64,000 nucleotides of DNA. Origin: Peribacillus psychrosaccharolyticus ATCC 23296. GTDB lineage: Bacteria > Bacillota > Bacilli > Bacillales > DSM-1321. The notes below the pieces were generated by a model. The model saw only the letters and a program-made list of their open reading frames with translations, was not told the origin of the DNA and made no database searches. The stretch spans positions 1 to 64,000 of the forward strand of contig NZ_AJTN02000204.1 of assembly GCF_000305495.1 (NCBI RefSeq). Reading direction: 5' to 3'. Below, piece by piece: positions 26,112 through 34,408 of the stretch. Each line of letters opens with the position of its first letter. Positions within the stretch are counted from its first letter, which is position 1. The translations under genes were made by a program, and so were the position numbers.

Positions 26112-26218
26112 CACTTATCCCCCTACATCCCTTTTTATTATGTATAAAATTATAGTCATATCGGACAAACTTTTACAATCTATTTTTTATATTTTTAAAA
26201 TATTCTAACTATTTAAAC

Positions 26219-26259
26219 CATAAAACCGACTCTCATTAGGAGAGCCGGGTTTTTATGGT
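26219..26259 (-). terminator. Terminator of the squalene-synthase-like gene
   Basis: CCGGCTCTC, loop, GAGAGTCGG and TTTTATGG on the minus strand, with A/T arms extending the stem (CCATAAAA/TTTTATGG). It can act in both directions. Confidence 0.75.
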
Positions 26260-26266
26260 TTCTTCA

Positions 26267-27082
26267 TTACTTATTAATAGCGTTATCTACGATTTCGTTT
26301 ACCTCAGTCCGATTAATTTTTTCCCGTCCTTCAAGTAAAGCCTTTAATGTTCCGTGTGCAAGGGCTAACGGAATATTACAGAAATCACGAACCACCTGAG
26401 ACTTAATTTCTGTTAAGTAGGTATCAGCTAAGCTTAAATTCTTCTGGGTGTAAGCAAGCATTTCCTCAAATCCCCAGCCTTTCGGATAAAAGTTAACACC
26501 GCGTTCAGAATCTTCCCCTTTGTTGCGAAGAATATTAACTGCCTGCAGGCCGCGTCCGAATGCTACAGCCAGCTCTTTATCTGCTTCGGTTTCGTCATAC
26601 CACTTCCAGATATCTGTGAGCATCACACCTACAAGTCCTGCAACATAATAGGTGTACTCATCAAGATCCTCTACACTTTTAATTTCCCAGTTTTTCTCCG
26701 TCCATTTAGCCATTCCACCTGCCATAATCGCTGTTGATTCAAGAACTTTTTCATGAATCGAATCAGGACAGAGACTAATCCAGTCATGCAGAAGGAGAGT
26801 CACTTCTGGAAGTAAAGAGTGGTATGGCTCAAATAACGTCTCAATTGATTCTTTTGATACGTCTTCCTGGAGCAGCTTGCTTAATTCAGTCAATAGCTTG
26901 ATTTTCACCTCAGAAGGAAGTTCAGGATGATCTTCAATCTCATCTATAGCTCTCATACAAAGGTAAGCAGCCCCCACTGTATCTTGCAGTTCACCTGGAA
27001 GGTGGCTGATTGGGATAAAGAATGTCCTGCTCGTCTTCAATAAGAAATCAATCGCCTTAGTATGTAGTGTATCCTTGCTCAT
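26267..27082 (-). CDS. Squalene/phytoene synthase family protein, eukaryote-SQS-like
   Basis: The 271-residue all-alpha prenyl transferase-like protein is closer in motifs to squalene synthases (TSRTFF...LPGELQDTVGAAYLCMRAIDEIED, YYVAGLVGVMLTDIW, VRDFCNIPLALAHGTL) than to CrtB. The first Asp-rich motif is DEIED. The second, normally NxxRDxxED, reads NILRNKGED, so its first Asp is Asn. No C-terminal membrane helix. It may condense or hydrolyse farnesyl diphosphate; Bacillus YisP, a relative, is a farnesyl-diphosphate phosphatase. ATG at 27082 after AAAAGGAG. Monocistronic. Product not determined. Confidence 0.75.
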   Translation of the reverse strand: MSKDTLHTKAIDFLLKTSRTFFIPISHLPGELQDTVGAAYLCMRAIDEIEDHPELPSEVKIKLLTELSKLLQEDVSKESIETLFEPYHSLLPEVTLLLHDWISLCPDSIHEKVLESTAIMAGGMAKWTEKNWEIKSVEDLDEYTYYVAGLVGVMLTDIWKWYDETEADKELAVAFGRGLQAVNILRNKGEDSERGVNFYPKGWGFEEMLAYTQKNLSLADTYLTEIKSQVVRDFCNIPLALAHGTLKALLEGREKINRTEVNEIVDNAINK

Positions 27083-27162
27083 ATTAATAGCTCCTTTTAA
27101 TAGCATTTCGATCTATGATTATAGTATAGCCTTTTTAACTATTCAGCTCTAGTTCTTTCCCT

Positions 27163-28086
27163 TTAATTTAAGGGGATCTTCACTGACAATAGATCTTCAG
27201 CAATCATTGTTTCAGGAAAAACAGCAGCGGCTTCATTCCGCAGCTGGATGATATCGTCTGCTAGATACCGTGAACTAATATGCGTCAAGATTAACTGTTT
27301 AACTCTAGCACGACTGGCAGCTTCAGCTGCCTGGACGGTAGTAGAATGATAATAATCATGTGCAATCTTCACATCTTTTTCAGAAAAAGTCGCTTCATGT
27401 ACAAGGTAATCCGCATTTTCAGCTAAGATATCTACCGCCTCACATGGTCTCGTGTCACCTAAAATGGTGATCACTCTTCCCTTTTGCGGTTCTCCCAAAT
27501 AATTCTTTCCACTCAGAATTCTCCCATCCTCGAGCTGTACATCCTCGCCATTTTTCAAACGCTTAAATAATGGTCCGGGCTTTATTCCTTCTGATCGTAA
27601 TTTATCCACAAGCAGCACACCTGGCCGGTCTTTTTCAACGATTCGATAGCCAAGACAGAATATACCATGATCAAGCGGCATAGCAGTTACGATAAACGTT
27701 TCATCTTCAAACACAACCCCTTCTGTAACCTCTACAAATTGCAAAGGATACAAAACATGGGTTCCACTAACCCTTAGGCTTGTTAACACGAATTCTTCAA
27801 TTCCTGCTGGTCCATATATGATTAATTCCTCTGTCCCGCCTTGAAACGAACGGCTGCTTAAAAATCCTGGCAGACCGAATATATGATCGCCGTGCAGATG
27901 AGTAATGAAAATCTTTTCAATTCGTCTCGGTTTTACTGGAGTTCTTAATATCTGATGCTGAGTAGCCTCTCCGCAATCAAATAACCAAACTGCACCCCGT
28001 TCTTCAAGCAGTTCTAGGGCAATGGCAGATACATTTCTCGCTTTAGCCGGTATTCCTGCACCAGTTCCTAAAAAAACAAAATCCAC
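27163..28086 (-). CDS. rnz: Ribonuclease Z
   Basis: The 307-residue tRNA 3'-endonuclease of the metallo-beta-lactamase fold removes 3' trailers from tRNA precursors lacking CCA. The GTG start at 28086 (GGAGGG site, [18 protein letters not shown]) matches the family start. Zinc ligands are in [15 protein letters not shown], with further His/Asp in ILGDTRPCE and the C-terminal [10 protein letters not shown]. The flexible arm lies near [17 protein letters not shown]. Corresponds to YqjK, next to zwf as in B. subtilis. Confidence 0.95.
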   Translation of the reverse strand: MDFVFLGTGAGIPAKARNVSAIALELLEERGAVWLFDCGEATQHQILRTPVKPRRIEKIFITHLHGDHIFGLPGFLSSRSFQGGTEELIIYGPAGIEEFVLTSLRVSGTHVLYPLQFVEVTEGVVFEDETFIVTAMPLDHGIFCLGYRIVEKDRPGVLLVDKLRSEGIKPGPLFKRLKNGEDVQLEDGRILSGKNYLGEPQKGRVITILGDTRPCEAVDILAENADYLVHEATFSEKDVKIAHDYYHSTTVQAAEAASRARVKQLILTHISSRYLADDIIQLRNEAAAVFPETMIAEDLLSVKIPLN

Positions 28087-28218
28087 AATACACCCTCCGA
28101 TTAAAACAATTATTCTTACCGTTAAATATATCATAAACCAACGGGAACATAAATTAGCAGCATTAAGGGGACAATAAAGGCTAGCCTTTATAAAATTTAG
28201 AAGTTTAGGTCCAATTGA

Positions 28219-28247
28219 TTGCGTTAAAGCGAAACAATCATTAAAAT
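28219..28247 (+). promoter_or_regulatory. Possible zwf promoter
   Basis: TTGCGT and TAAAAT with 17-base spacing, about 50 bases before the zwf GTG. The -35 overlaps a loose inverted repeat ATTGATTG...CAATCAT (28214-28241). Confidence 0.35.
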
Positions 28248-28298
28248 GATGTAGTTGATAGTACACATGTATTTTATAGAAAAGAGAGGTTTTTTATT

Positions 28299-29795
28299 GT
28301 GACAACAGCGAATAAACCGACTGCATTAATCGTCATCTTCGGTGCTACTGGTGATTTAGCGAAGCGGAAATTATTTCCTTCCATCTATCGGTTGTTCCAA
28401 AAAGAGAAAATGGGTAACTTTGCTGTCGTTGGTGTAGCAAGAAGACCATTAACCGAAGAAGAGTTCCAAGCAAATGTGAAAGATTCTGTAACAACATTCG
28501 CAGGAGCTACAGAAAACATCGATGAGTTTGCTTCCCATTTCTATTATCATTCTCATGATGTTACCAATGAAGCATCCTACATAAAACTTCGGGAAATGGC
28601 TGAAAGTTTAGATGAGCAGTATGAATTATCAGGTAATCGTATTTTTTACCTAGCGATGGCTCCTGAATTTTTCGGAACAATTGCTGAGCAATTAAAAGCC
28701 CAAAACTTGACCGAAACAAAGGGTTATAAACGTCTGGTTATCGAAAAACCATTTGGCACAAGCTTCGATTCAGCTCAAATATTAAACGATAAAATCCGGA
28801 CTGCTTTTTCAGAGGATGAAATTTATCGAATCGATCATTATCTTGGTAAAGAAATGGTCCAAAATATAGAAGTTATTCGTTTCTCTAATGCCTTATTTGA
28901 ACCACTATGGAACAGCCGTTACATTTCTAACATCCAAGTCACATCTAGTGAAGTACTTGGCGTAGAAGAACGCGGCCGGTATTACGAAACAAGCGGTGCA
29001 CTCCGTGATATGGTGCAAAACCATTTAATGCAAATGGTTGCGCTTCTTGCAATGGAACCGCCAATCCGCTTAGAGACAGAAGAAATCCGGAGTGAAAAAG
29101 TACGTGCTCTTCGTTCGCTTCGTCCGCTCAAAAAAGATGAGGTTGGTCAATACTTTGTCCGCGGACAGTACGACGAAGGTGTCGTAGATGGAGAAACATT
29201 ACCTGCTTATCGTAATGAGCATATGGTAGATCCTAATTCAAACACGGAAACATTTGTAGCCGGTAAGCTGATGATTGACAATTTCCGTTGGGCTGGCGTT
29301 CCTTTTTACATCCGTACAGGAAAAAGAATGGAAGCTAAATCAACAAGAATTGTTGTTCAATTTAAAGATATTCCTATGAATTTGTATTACAAGCCTAATG
29401 AAACGTTAAACCCGAATCTGCTTGTGATCCACATTCAACCAGAGGAAGGAATCACGCTTCACCTTAACGCGAAAAAATCCGGTAAAAATATTGAAACACA
29501 GCCTGTTCAATTGGCTTACTCCAGCAGTAAAGTCGACCGGATCAACACCCCCGAAGCCTATGAAAAACTGTTATTTGACAGTATGCGCGGCGATGCAACT
29601 AACTTCACTCACTGGGATGAAGTAGCCCTATCTTGGAAATTTGTCGATACAATTTCTGAAGTATGGGAAAACACAAAAGAAACAAGCTTCCCGAATTATC
29701 CAGCCGGCAGCACGGGTCCAAAAAGTGCTGATCAACTTCTAGAAGAAGATGGAAACTTCTGGTGGCATATTGATAAATTCGAACCTAATTGTTAA
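28299..29795 (+). CDS. zwf: Glucose-6-phosphate 1-dehydrogenase
   Basis: The 498-residue enzyme oxidises glucose-6-phosphate to 6-phosphogluconolactone and makes NADPH, the entry to the oxidative pentose phosphate pathway. It shows the N-terminal dinucleotide motif IVIFGATGDLAKRKLFPS and the substrate-site motif RIDHYLGKEMVQN with the catalytic His-Asp pair. GTG start with GAGAGG nine bases upstream. Its usual partner gnd lies 1.3 kb away on the opposite strand. Terminator follows. Confidence 0.95.
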   Translation: MTTANKPTALIVIFGATGDLAKRKLFPSIYRLFQKEKMGNFAVVGVARRPLTEEEFQANVKDSVTTFAGATENIDEFASHFYYHSHDVTNEASYIKLREMAESLDEQYELSGNRIFYLAMAPEFFGTIAEQLKAQNLTETKGYKRLVIEKPFGTSFDSAQILNDKIRTAFSEDEIYRIDHYLGKEMVQNIEVIRFSNALFEPLWNSRYISNIQVTSSEVLGVEERGRYYETSGALRDMVQNHLMQMVALLAMEPPIRLETEEIRSEKVRALRSLRPLKKDEVGQYFVRGQYDEGVVDGETLPAYRNEHMVDPNSNTETFVAGKLMIDNFRWAGVPFYIRTGKRMEAKSTRIVVQFKDIPMNLYYKPNETLNPNLLVIHIQPEEGITLHLNAKKSGKNIETQPVQLAYSSSKVDRINTPEAYEKLLFDSMRGDATNFTHWDEVALSWKFVDTISEVWENTKETSFPNYPAGSTGPKSADQLLEEDGNFWWHIDKFEPNC

Positions 29796-29805
29796 TACTT
29801 AACAC

Positions 29806-29838
29806 AAGCAGACACCTATGAGGGTGTCTGCTTTTTAT
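29806..29838 (+). terminator. Terminator of zwf
   Basis: AAGCAGACACC, loop TATGA, GGGTGTCTGCTT, then TTTATTTT. It abuts the stop codon of the small convergent gene at 29840-30016. Confidence 0.88.
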
Positions 29839-29839
29839 T

Positions 29840-30016
29840 TTAGGACACATCCTTTTTTTGAAGTTTACCCTTAAACAAACCATGTTTTTCTTTGCTTCTT
29901 ACTTTCTTCTCCTCAGTTATGTTCTTTACCGAACCAAAATTTAACCAAAAAGAAATACTCGTTTCAAACAAAATCATTAGTAGGAAAAAAACAACTGCCA
30001 GCCAAACAACCTGCAT
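29840..30016 (-). CDS. Small single-pass membrane protein
   Basis: The 58-residue product MQVVWLAVVFFLLMILFETS... has one strong hydrophobic segment (residues 2-27) followed by a basic cytosolic tail (EEKKVRSKEKHGLFKGKLQKK). GGAGAGG precedes the ATG with good spacing, which supports it as a real gene although it is short. Function unknown. Confidence 0.55.
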   Translation of the reverse strand: MQVVWLAVVFFLLMILFETSISFWLNFGSVKNITEEKKVRSKEKHGLFKGKLQKKDVS

Positions 30017-30138
30017 GAATCAACCTCTCCTTTACTTACATTGCGCCGTCTCTCAAGAAAAGTATATGCACTAAACATTTAGCCATGAAGGAAAATGATG
30101 ATACTCTACTACCCGAAGGAACTATCGCTTAAACTCTG

Positions 30139-30440
30139 CCCATCATTCTGCTCCAACCCCGATTTATTCTCCCCGTTTGAGCCATCATTCTGCCCCAACT
30201 GATTCCTTCTAACTGCTTTTCTGCTTGAGTTGGCTCTTTTGTCTGGTTTTCGATCATCGTTCAGCCTGACTAATCTATCCATTCTTCCCCAACTGCCAAT
30301 CATTCTGCCCCAACTCCGATTTATTCTCCCCGTTTGAGCCATCATTCTGCCCCAACTCCAGCTGATTCTTCCCTACTGTGTTTTTGCTTGAGTTGGCTCT
30401 TTTTTTACTGAATTTCCGTCTTCGTTCGGCCTGACTAATC
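30139..30440. repeat. Imperfect tandem duplication (~160 bp) with an 18-bp subrepeat
   Basis: Unit 1 (about 30141-30275) and unit 2 (about 30298-30440) align with a 157-base offset at the left (GATTTATTCTCCCCGTTTGAG in both) growing to 165 at the right (GCCTGACTAATC in both), so small indels separate them. Within them CATCATTCTGCCCCAACT occurs five times with 0-4 changes (30141, 30183, 30276, 30298, 30340). On the minus strand this reads AGTTGGGGCAGAATGATG. An open frame at 30109-30345 reads through the repeat but lacks a ribosome site. The block lies in a 550-base gap between the small genes at 29840 and 30570. Confidence 0.8.
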
Positions 30441-30569
30441 CTGCTTTGCTTGGTACCACCTCCCTTAATTAGAAAATGCAGCTAGGATTAATTCGCTGTC
30501 CAAAGGTCAAACTAATGGGGATGCATGAACACGCATCAGGTCCAAATACCATTTGGGAGGGAACTAACG

Positions 30570-30743
30570 ATGGATATTCGTGAAGGCGCAATTCCTGCTG
30601 CACTTGGAACAGCTGTAACCGCGGCTGGTTATGCAATGAAACAAACGCGGGGTTCAAATAAAATGATCGCAAATACCATCTTTGGCTTCGGCCTGGCACA
30701 TGTCGTTCTCGGTGTGATTGACTTGGTAGAGCACCGCCGTTAA
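30570..30743 (+). CDS. Small glycine/alanine-rich membrane protein
   Basis: The 57-residue product MDIREGAIPAALGTAVTAAGYAMK... has two short hydrophobic stretches (about residues 7-23 and 34-52, MIANTIFGFGLAHVVLGVIDLV) joined by a basic turn, like a membrane hairpin. The ATG at 30570 follows GGGAGGG; an upstream in-frame ATG at 30525 has no ribosome site. A GGAGCC/GGCTCC hairpin at 30755-30776 may end transcription. Function unknown. Confidence 0.6.
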   Translation: MDIREGAIPAALGTAVTAAGYAMKQTRGSNKMIANTIFGFGLAHVVLGVIDLVEHRR

Positions 30744-30868
30744 TAGCTAAAACTAGGGGGAGCCATTGGCTCCTCTAAGTTTCGACCTTTAACGGCTTTC
30801 CCTATGTTTCCATCGGTCAAATCTGGTAATACGGCGCCAAATTTATACATAACCAAATCAAATAGCTC

Positions 30869-31021
30869 CTATAGTAATCGATAAGCTCTTCGTTCAGCAT
30901 ATTCTGAACATGGCAGACAAACTTTCATCACTTTGCCTTGATCATTTGTATAGGCTCGCAATGGTTTGATTTTCCTCTTACATATCCCGCATTTAGTCGT
31001 AAAAACATCGAATATTCCCAT
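30869..31021 (-). CDS. Small zinc-ribbon-like protein
   Basis: The 50-residue product MGIFDVFTTKCGICKRKIKPLRAY... contains two CxxC pairs (KCGICK and VCLPCSEY) 24 residues apart, the pattern of a zinc ribbon, and a basic C-terminus. ATTAGGAGGAGAC gives a strong ribosome site eight bases or fewer before the ATG. Function unknown; possibly nucleic-acid or protein binding by analogy. Confidence 0.65.
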   Translation of the reverse strand: MGIFDVFTTKCGICKRKIKPLRAYTNDQGKVMKVCLPCSEYAERRAYRLL

Positions 31022-31064
31022 GTCTCCTCCTAATATTATCGTTTTTATATTACATTCTGCTCAA

Positions 31065-31092
31065 CAAAAAAACGCCACCAATTGGTGACGTT
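31065..31092 (-). terminator. Terminator of gnd
   Basis: AACGTCACCAATTGGTGGCGTT (one mismatch) then TTTTTTG on the minus strand, five bases past the gnd stop. Confidence 0.82.
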
Positions 31093-31097
31093 TATAA

Positions 31098-32479
31098 TTA
31101 TTTTTCCATCCATTCTGTATGGAATGTTCCTTCTTTATCAACACGTTGGTACGTATGAGCACCAAAGTAATCACGTTGGGCCTGAATCAGGTTTGCCGGC
31201 AGCGTTTCTGTCCGGTAGCTGTCAAAGTAAGATAGTGCAGCAGATAATCCTGGAACAGGAATTCCGTTTAGTACAGCAGAAGAAACGACTTCTCTAAGCG
31301 CCCCTTGGTAGCCTTCCGCTATATTCTTAAAGTACGGATCAAGAAGCAGGTTATTAAGATTTGCATCACGATCGAATGCATCTTTAATTTTTTGTAAGAA
31401 TTGTGCACGGATAATACATCCACCGCGGAAGATCATGGCGATTTCACCATAACTTAAATTCCAGTTATACTCTTCTGAAGCTGCTTTCATTTGGGCAAAT
31501 CCTTGAGCATATGAACAAATCTTACTCATGTAAAGAGCCTTCCGAACACTTTCGATATAGACGGCTTTGTCTCCGTCAAACGCAGAAATAGTTGGACCGC
31601 TTAACAGCTTGCTTGCTGCTGTACGTTCGTCTTTAAGACTTGAAATATAGCGGGCAAATACAGATTCCGTAATAATTGGAAGCGGCACACCAAGGTCAAG
31701 AGCGCTCTGACTTGTCCATTTACCAGTGCCCTTTTGTCCTGCTTTATCAAGAATGACATCTACCATCGGCTTACCAGTTTCTTCATCATATTTCTTGAAG
31801 ATGTCTGCCGTAATCTCAATTAAGTAGCTGTCTAGTTCACCTTTATTCCACTCAGCAAATACTTCATGTAATTCCTCTGCTGAAAGACCGACAACATGTT
31901 TTAAAAGGAAATAGACTTCAGAGATCAACTGCATATCTCCATATTCAATTCCGTTATGTACCATTTTCACATAATGACCGGCACCATCTGGTCCGATATA
32001 CGTGCAGCATGCATCTCCATCAACTTTGGCAGAAATGGCTTTTAAAATCGGCGCCACAAGTTCATATGCTTCTAGTTGGCCGCCAGGCATGATAGAAGGA
32101 CCGGTTAATGCACCCTCTTCTCCGCCTGAAACACCCGTTCCAATGAAATGGATACCAAGTTTGCTTAACTCGTCGTTACGGCGCTGTGTATCTCTAAAGA
32201 ACGTATTCCCGCCATCAATCACAATGTCGCCTTTATCTAGAAGTGGTTTTAACTGTTCGATGGTCGCATCAGTCGGTCCACCCGCCTTAACCATAAGTAA
32301 AATCTTACGTGGTTTTTCAAGGGACGCCACAAAGTCTTCCATCGTATAAGCAGGATAAACGTTTTTTCCTTCTGCTTCTTTCATCATATCTTCCGTTTTT
32401 TCTTTTGAACGATTATAAACGGATATAGAGTATCCTCTGCTTTCAATATTAAAATTACACCAATTTGCTGTTTAGTCAA
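31098..32479 (-). pseudogene. gnd: 6-phosphogluconate dehydrogenase, 5' deletion and frameshift
   Basis: From about 32432 down to the stop, the protein is a normal YqjI/GndA-type enzyme (catalytic [50 protein letters not shown]). At the 5' end TTG at 32479 (GGAG site) opens MTKQQIGVI, but the next codons expected for GLAVMGKNLAL are missing: about 33 bases are replaced by two near 32450-32455, removing the NADP-binding GxxxMG loop and shifting the frame into [15 protein letters not shown]. As it stands, only an internal ATG at 32387 could start, giving a protein without the first Rossmann strand. Pseudogene or assembly error. Confidence 0.85.
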
Positions 32480-32597
32480 CGTCATCTACTCCATTCTTGT
32501 CTTGATTTATCTAGAAGAGTACTTACCCCTTCTATTTTACACGTTACGTGAGAAAAACAAACGAAAAACCCTTGAATATTGGAATAAATCTCTTCAT

Positions 32598-33836
32598 TTA
32601 ATCAAGAAAATCTTTACTAAAGCTTGTATCTGCCTGCCCGGTTTTACGAACGGGAGGAAGTCCTTTTTTTATTATTCCCTTGCCGTATTTGCTCTGCAGC
32701 TGCTGCATTACATTATACAACGGTTCCTTAACAGCTTCCTTTTCATAAGAAAATAAATCCAGCTGTTTATAAGCTGATTCCTTTTCGATTACCTCGAAAG
32801 CTGTGACACCAAGAAGCCGGACGTCTTCACCATTCCAATGTTTGGTGAATAACTCGATAGCTAGTGCATGAATTTCTTCACTCTCTGAAAAAGCATTGGC
32901 GACTAATCTGCTCCGTGTCACCGTACGGCGGTCCTTATAACGAATAGTAACACCTATCTTATGCCCGACCAAACTTTTATTCTTCAACCGTTGTGCAACT
33001 TTTAATGAAAGTCTGCCCAGAACAGCTGTCAGCTCCTTTTGACTATTTGTATCCTTTGGGAGCGTAGTCGAATTACCGATGCTCTTATGTTCATAAATCG
33101 ATTCTGGGTCCACCGGCCGATCATCTATACCCATAGCCCGGTTTTTCAATCTTGTCCCATTTATACCAAGCAGCTGCTTCATGAGACCATCAGGAGCATG
33201 TGCCAGATCACCGATCGTCCGAATCCCCACAGCGTTAAACTTTTCCGCTGTCTTATTCCCGATTCCATGCATCTCGCCCACTTCATATGGCCACAGAATT
33301 TTAGGTACATCCCTTTTCCTTAAAATGGTTATCCCAAGCGGTTTTTTCATATCAGAAGCCGTTTTAGCTAGAAATTTATTAGGTGCAATTCCAATACTGC
33401 AAGGCAGATCCATGGTTTGAAGGATGCGGTTTTGGATTGTTTCGGCAATCTCAATCGGCGTACCCATCTCCGCACAATCACTAATATCAAGGTACCCTTC
33501 ATCAATCGATACCGGCTCAACCTGTTCAGTAAAAGATCGTAGAAGATCAAAAATCCCAGATGAAGCCGTTCGATACCGTTCGAAATTAGGCTTCATCACA
33601 ACTAGACTAGGACAAAGCTTTTTAGCTTCCCAAAGCGGCATCGTTGTTTTAACGCCGAATTTTCGTGCCTCATAGCTGCAAGTCACAATAATTCCCCGTC
33701 GTTCCTCTACATTGCCTGCTACTGCCAACGGTTTTCCCTTTAACATGGGATTATGAGCCATTTCAACTGATGCATAAAAGCTATTCATATCAACATGAAG
33801 AATGACTCTGCCATTTTTCGGATACATCTGATTCAT
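32598..33836 (-). CDS. dinB: DNA polymerase IV (DinB family)
   Basis: The 412-residue Y-family translesion polymerase corresponds to YqjH. Catalytic acidic motifs HVDMNSFYASVE and VEPVSIDEGYLDIS are intact; the HhH thumb reads MHGIGNKTAEKFNAVGIRTIGDLA. The C-terminal region has the clamp-binding QLDLFSY motif. ATG at 33836 with AAGGAT upstream. No LexA box is seen nearby, unlike the UvrX-type polymerase at 12260, so the two polymerases are probably regulated differently. Confidence 0.94.
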   Translation of the reverse strand: MNQMYPKNGRVILHVDMNSFYASVEMAHNPMLKGKPLAVAGNVEERRGIIVTCSYEARKFGVKTTMPLWEAKKLCPSLVVMKPNFERYRTASSGIFDLLRSFTEQVEPVSIDEGYLDISDCAEMGTPIEIAETIQNRILQTMDLPCSIGIAPNKFLAKTASDMKKPLGITILRKRDVPKILWPYEVGEMHGIGNKTAEKFNAVGIRTIGDLAHAPDGLMKQLLGINGTRLKNRAMGIDDRPVDPESIYEHKSIGNSTTLPKDTNSQKELTAVLGRLSLKVAQRLKNKSLVGHKIGVTIRYKDRRTVTRSRLVANAFSESEEIHALAIELFTKHWNGEDVRLLGVTAFEVIEKESAYKQLDLFSYEKEAVKEPLYNVMQQLQSKYGKGIIKKGLPPVRKTGQADTSFSKDFLD

Positions 33837-33888
33837 TATTGTCACATCCTTGGTCTAGCTGTTGCCTTTTAAAAAAACAGCCTTCCTG

Positions 33889-34344
33889 TTAAGGATGACT
33901 GTGCAGGTTTAGGTTTTCTACTCCATTCAGCATAAATAACTTTTGGGGATCCATAATCGTAATTAAACGGCCATTCACATTCGCTACACCAAGAAAATAA
34001 TTCCGGTTAGCAAGTCCTAGCATTCCTAATTGTTTAACCGCGACGCCTGACAGATCCAAAATTTCTTTGGCCTCCTCAACGATTAACCCCATTTGCTGCT
34101 GATCCATACTTAAAATGATCCATTTGAGCTGACCGTCACTGCTTCCTTTAGAGGAATCAAATAGTCTTTGTGTATGAACCAAGGGAAGGATTTCCCCTCT
34201 TACTACACACATTCCAGCTACGTAATCAGGAGCTTGGGCAGCCGTTATCTCTCCTGGATTCTCAATTGATTGTACACATTCAATCGGCAGGGCATATTCC
34301 GCACCTCCAACCATGAACACTACTACTTTCGTTATCTTGCTCAT
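33889..34344 (-). CDS. Stand-alone CheW-domain protein
   Basis: The 151-residue protein is a single CheW/SH3-like coupling domain (KVVVFMVGGAEYALPIECVQSIENPGEIT...GMCVVRGEILPLVHTQRLF...GVANVNGRLITIMDPQKLF). CheW links receptors to CheA kinase, but no chemotaxis gene is near; upstream is the peptidase operon and downstream dinB. GAGGTC precedes the ATG. It could serve as an extra CheW/CheV-like coupling protein. Role unknown. Confidence 0.85.
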   Translation of the reverse strand: MSKITKVVVFMVGGAEYALPIECVQSIENPGEITAAQAPDYVAGMCVVRGEILPLVHTQRLFDSSKGSSDGQLKWIILSMDQQQMGLIVEEAKEILDLSGVAVKQLGMLGLANRNYFLGVANVNGRLITIMDPQKLFMLNGVENLNLHSHP

Positions 34345-34364
34345 CCATTCGACCTCGCTATCTT

Positions 34365-34400
34365 AAAAAAACGGGGATTTTCTACGAATGAAAATCCCCA
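34365..34400 (-). terminator. Terminator of the M20 peptidase gene
   Basis: GGGGATTTTC, loop, GAAAATCCCC and then GTTTTTTT on the minus strand, nine bases past the peptidase stop. Confidence 0.88.
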
Positions 34401-34408
34401 TTTCCCCT

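Noticed and set aside
28087-28298. Riboswitch or T-box before zwf
   Set aside because: Only a loose inverted repeat and a plausible promoter are visible; no conserved riboswitch core.
30109-30345. 78-codon minus-strand open frame across the tandem repeat (MMAQTGRINRSWGRMIGSWGRM...)
   Set aside because: No ribosome binding site, composition dictated by the repeat, and the frame does not cover both repeat units. Treated as repeat, not gene.
32598-33836. Search for a LexA box at dinB
   Set aside because: No sequence near the start matched the SOS box at more than chance level.
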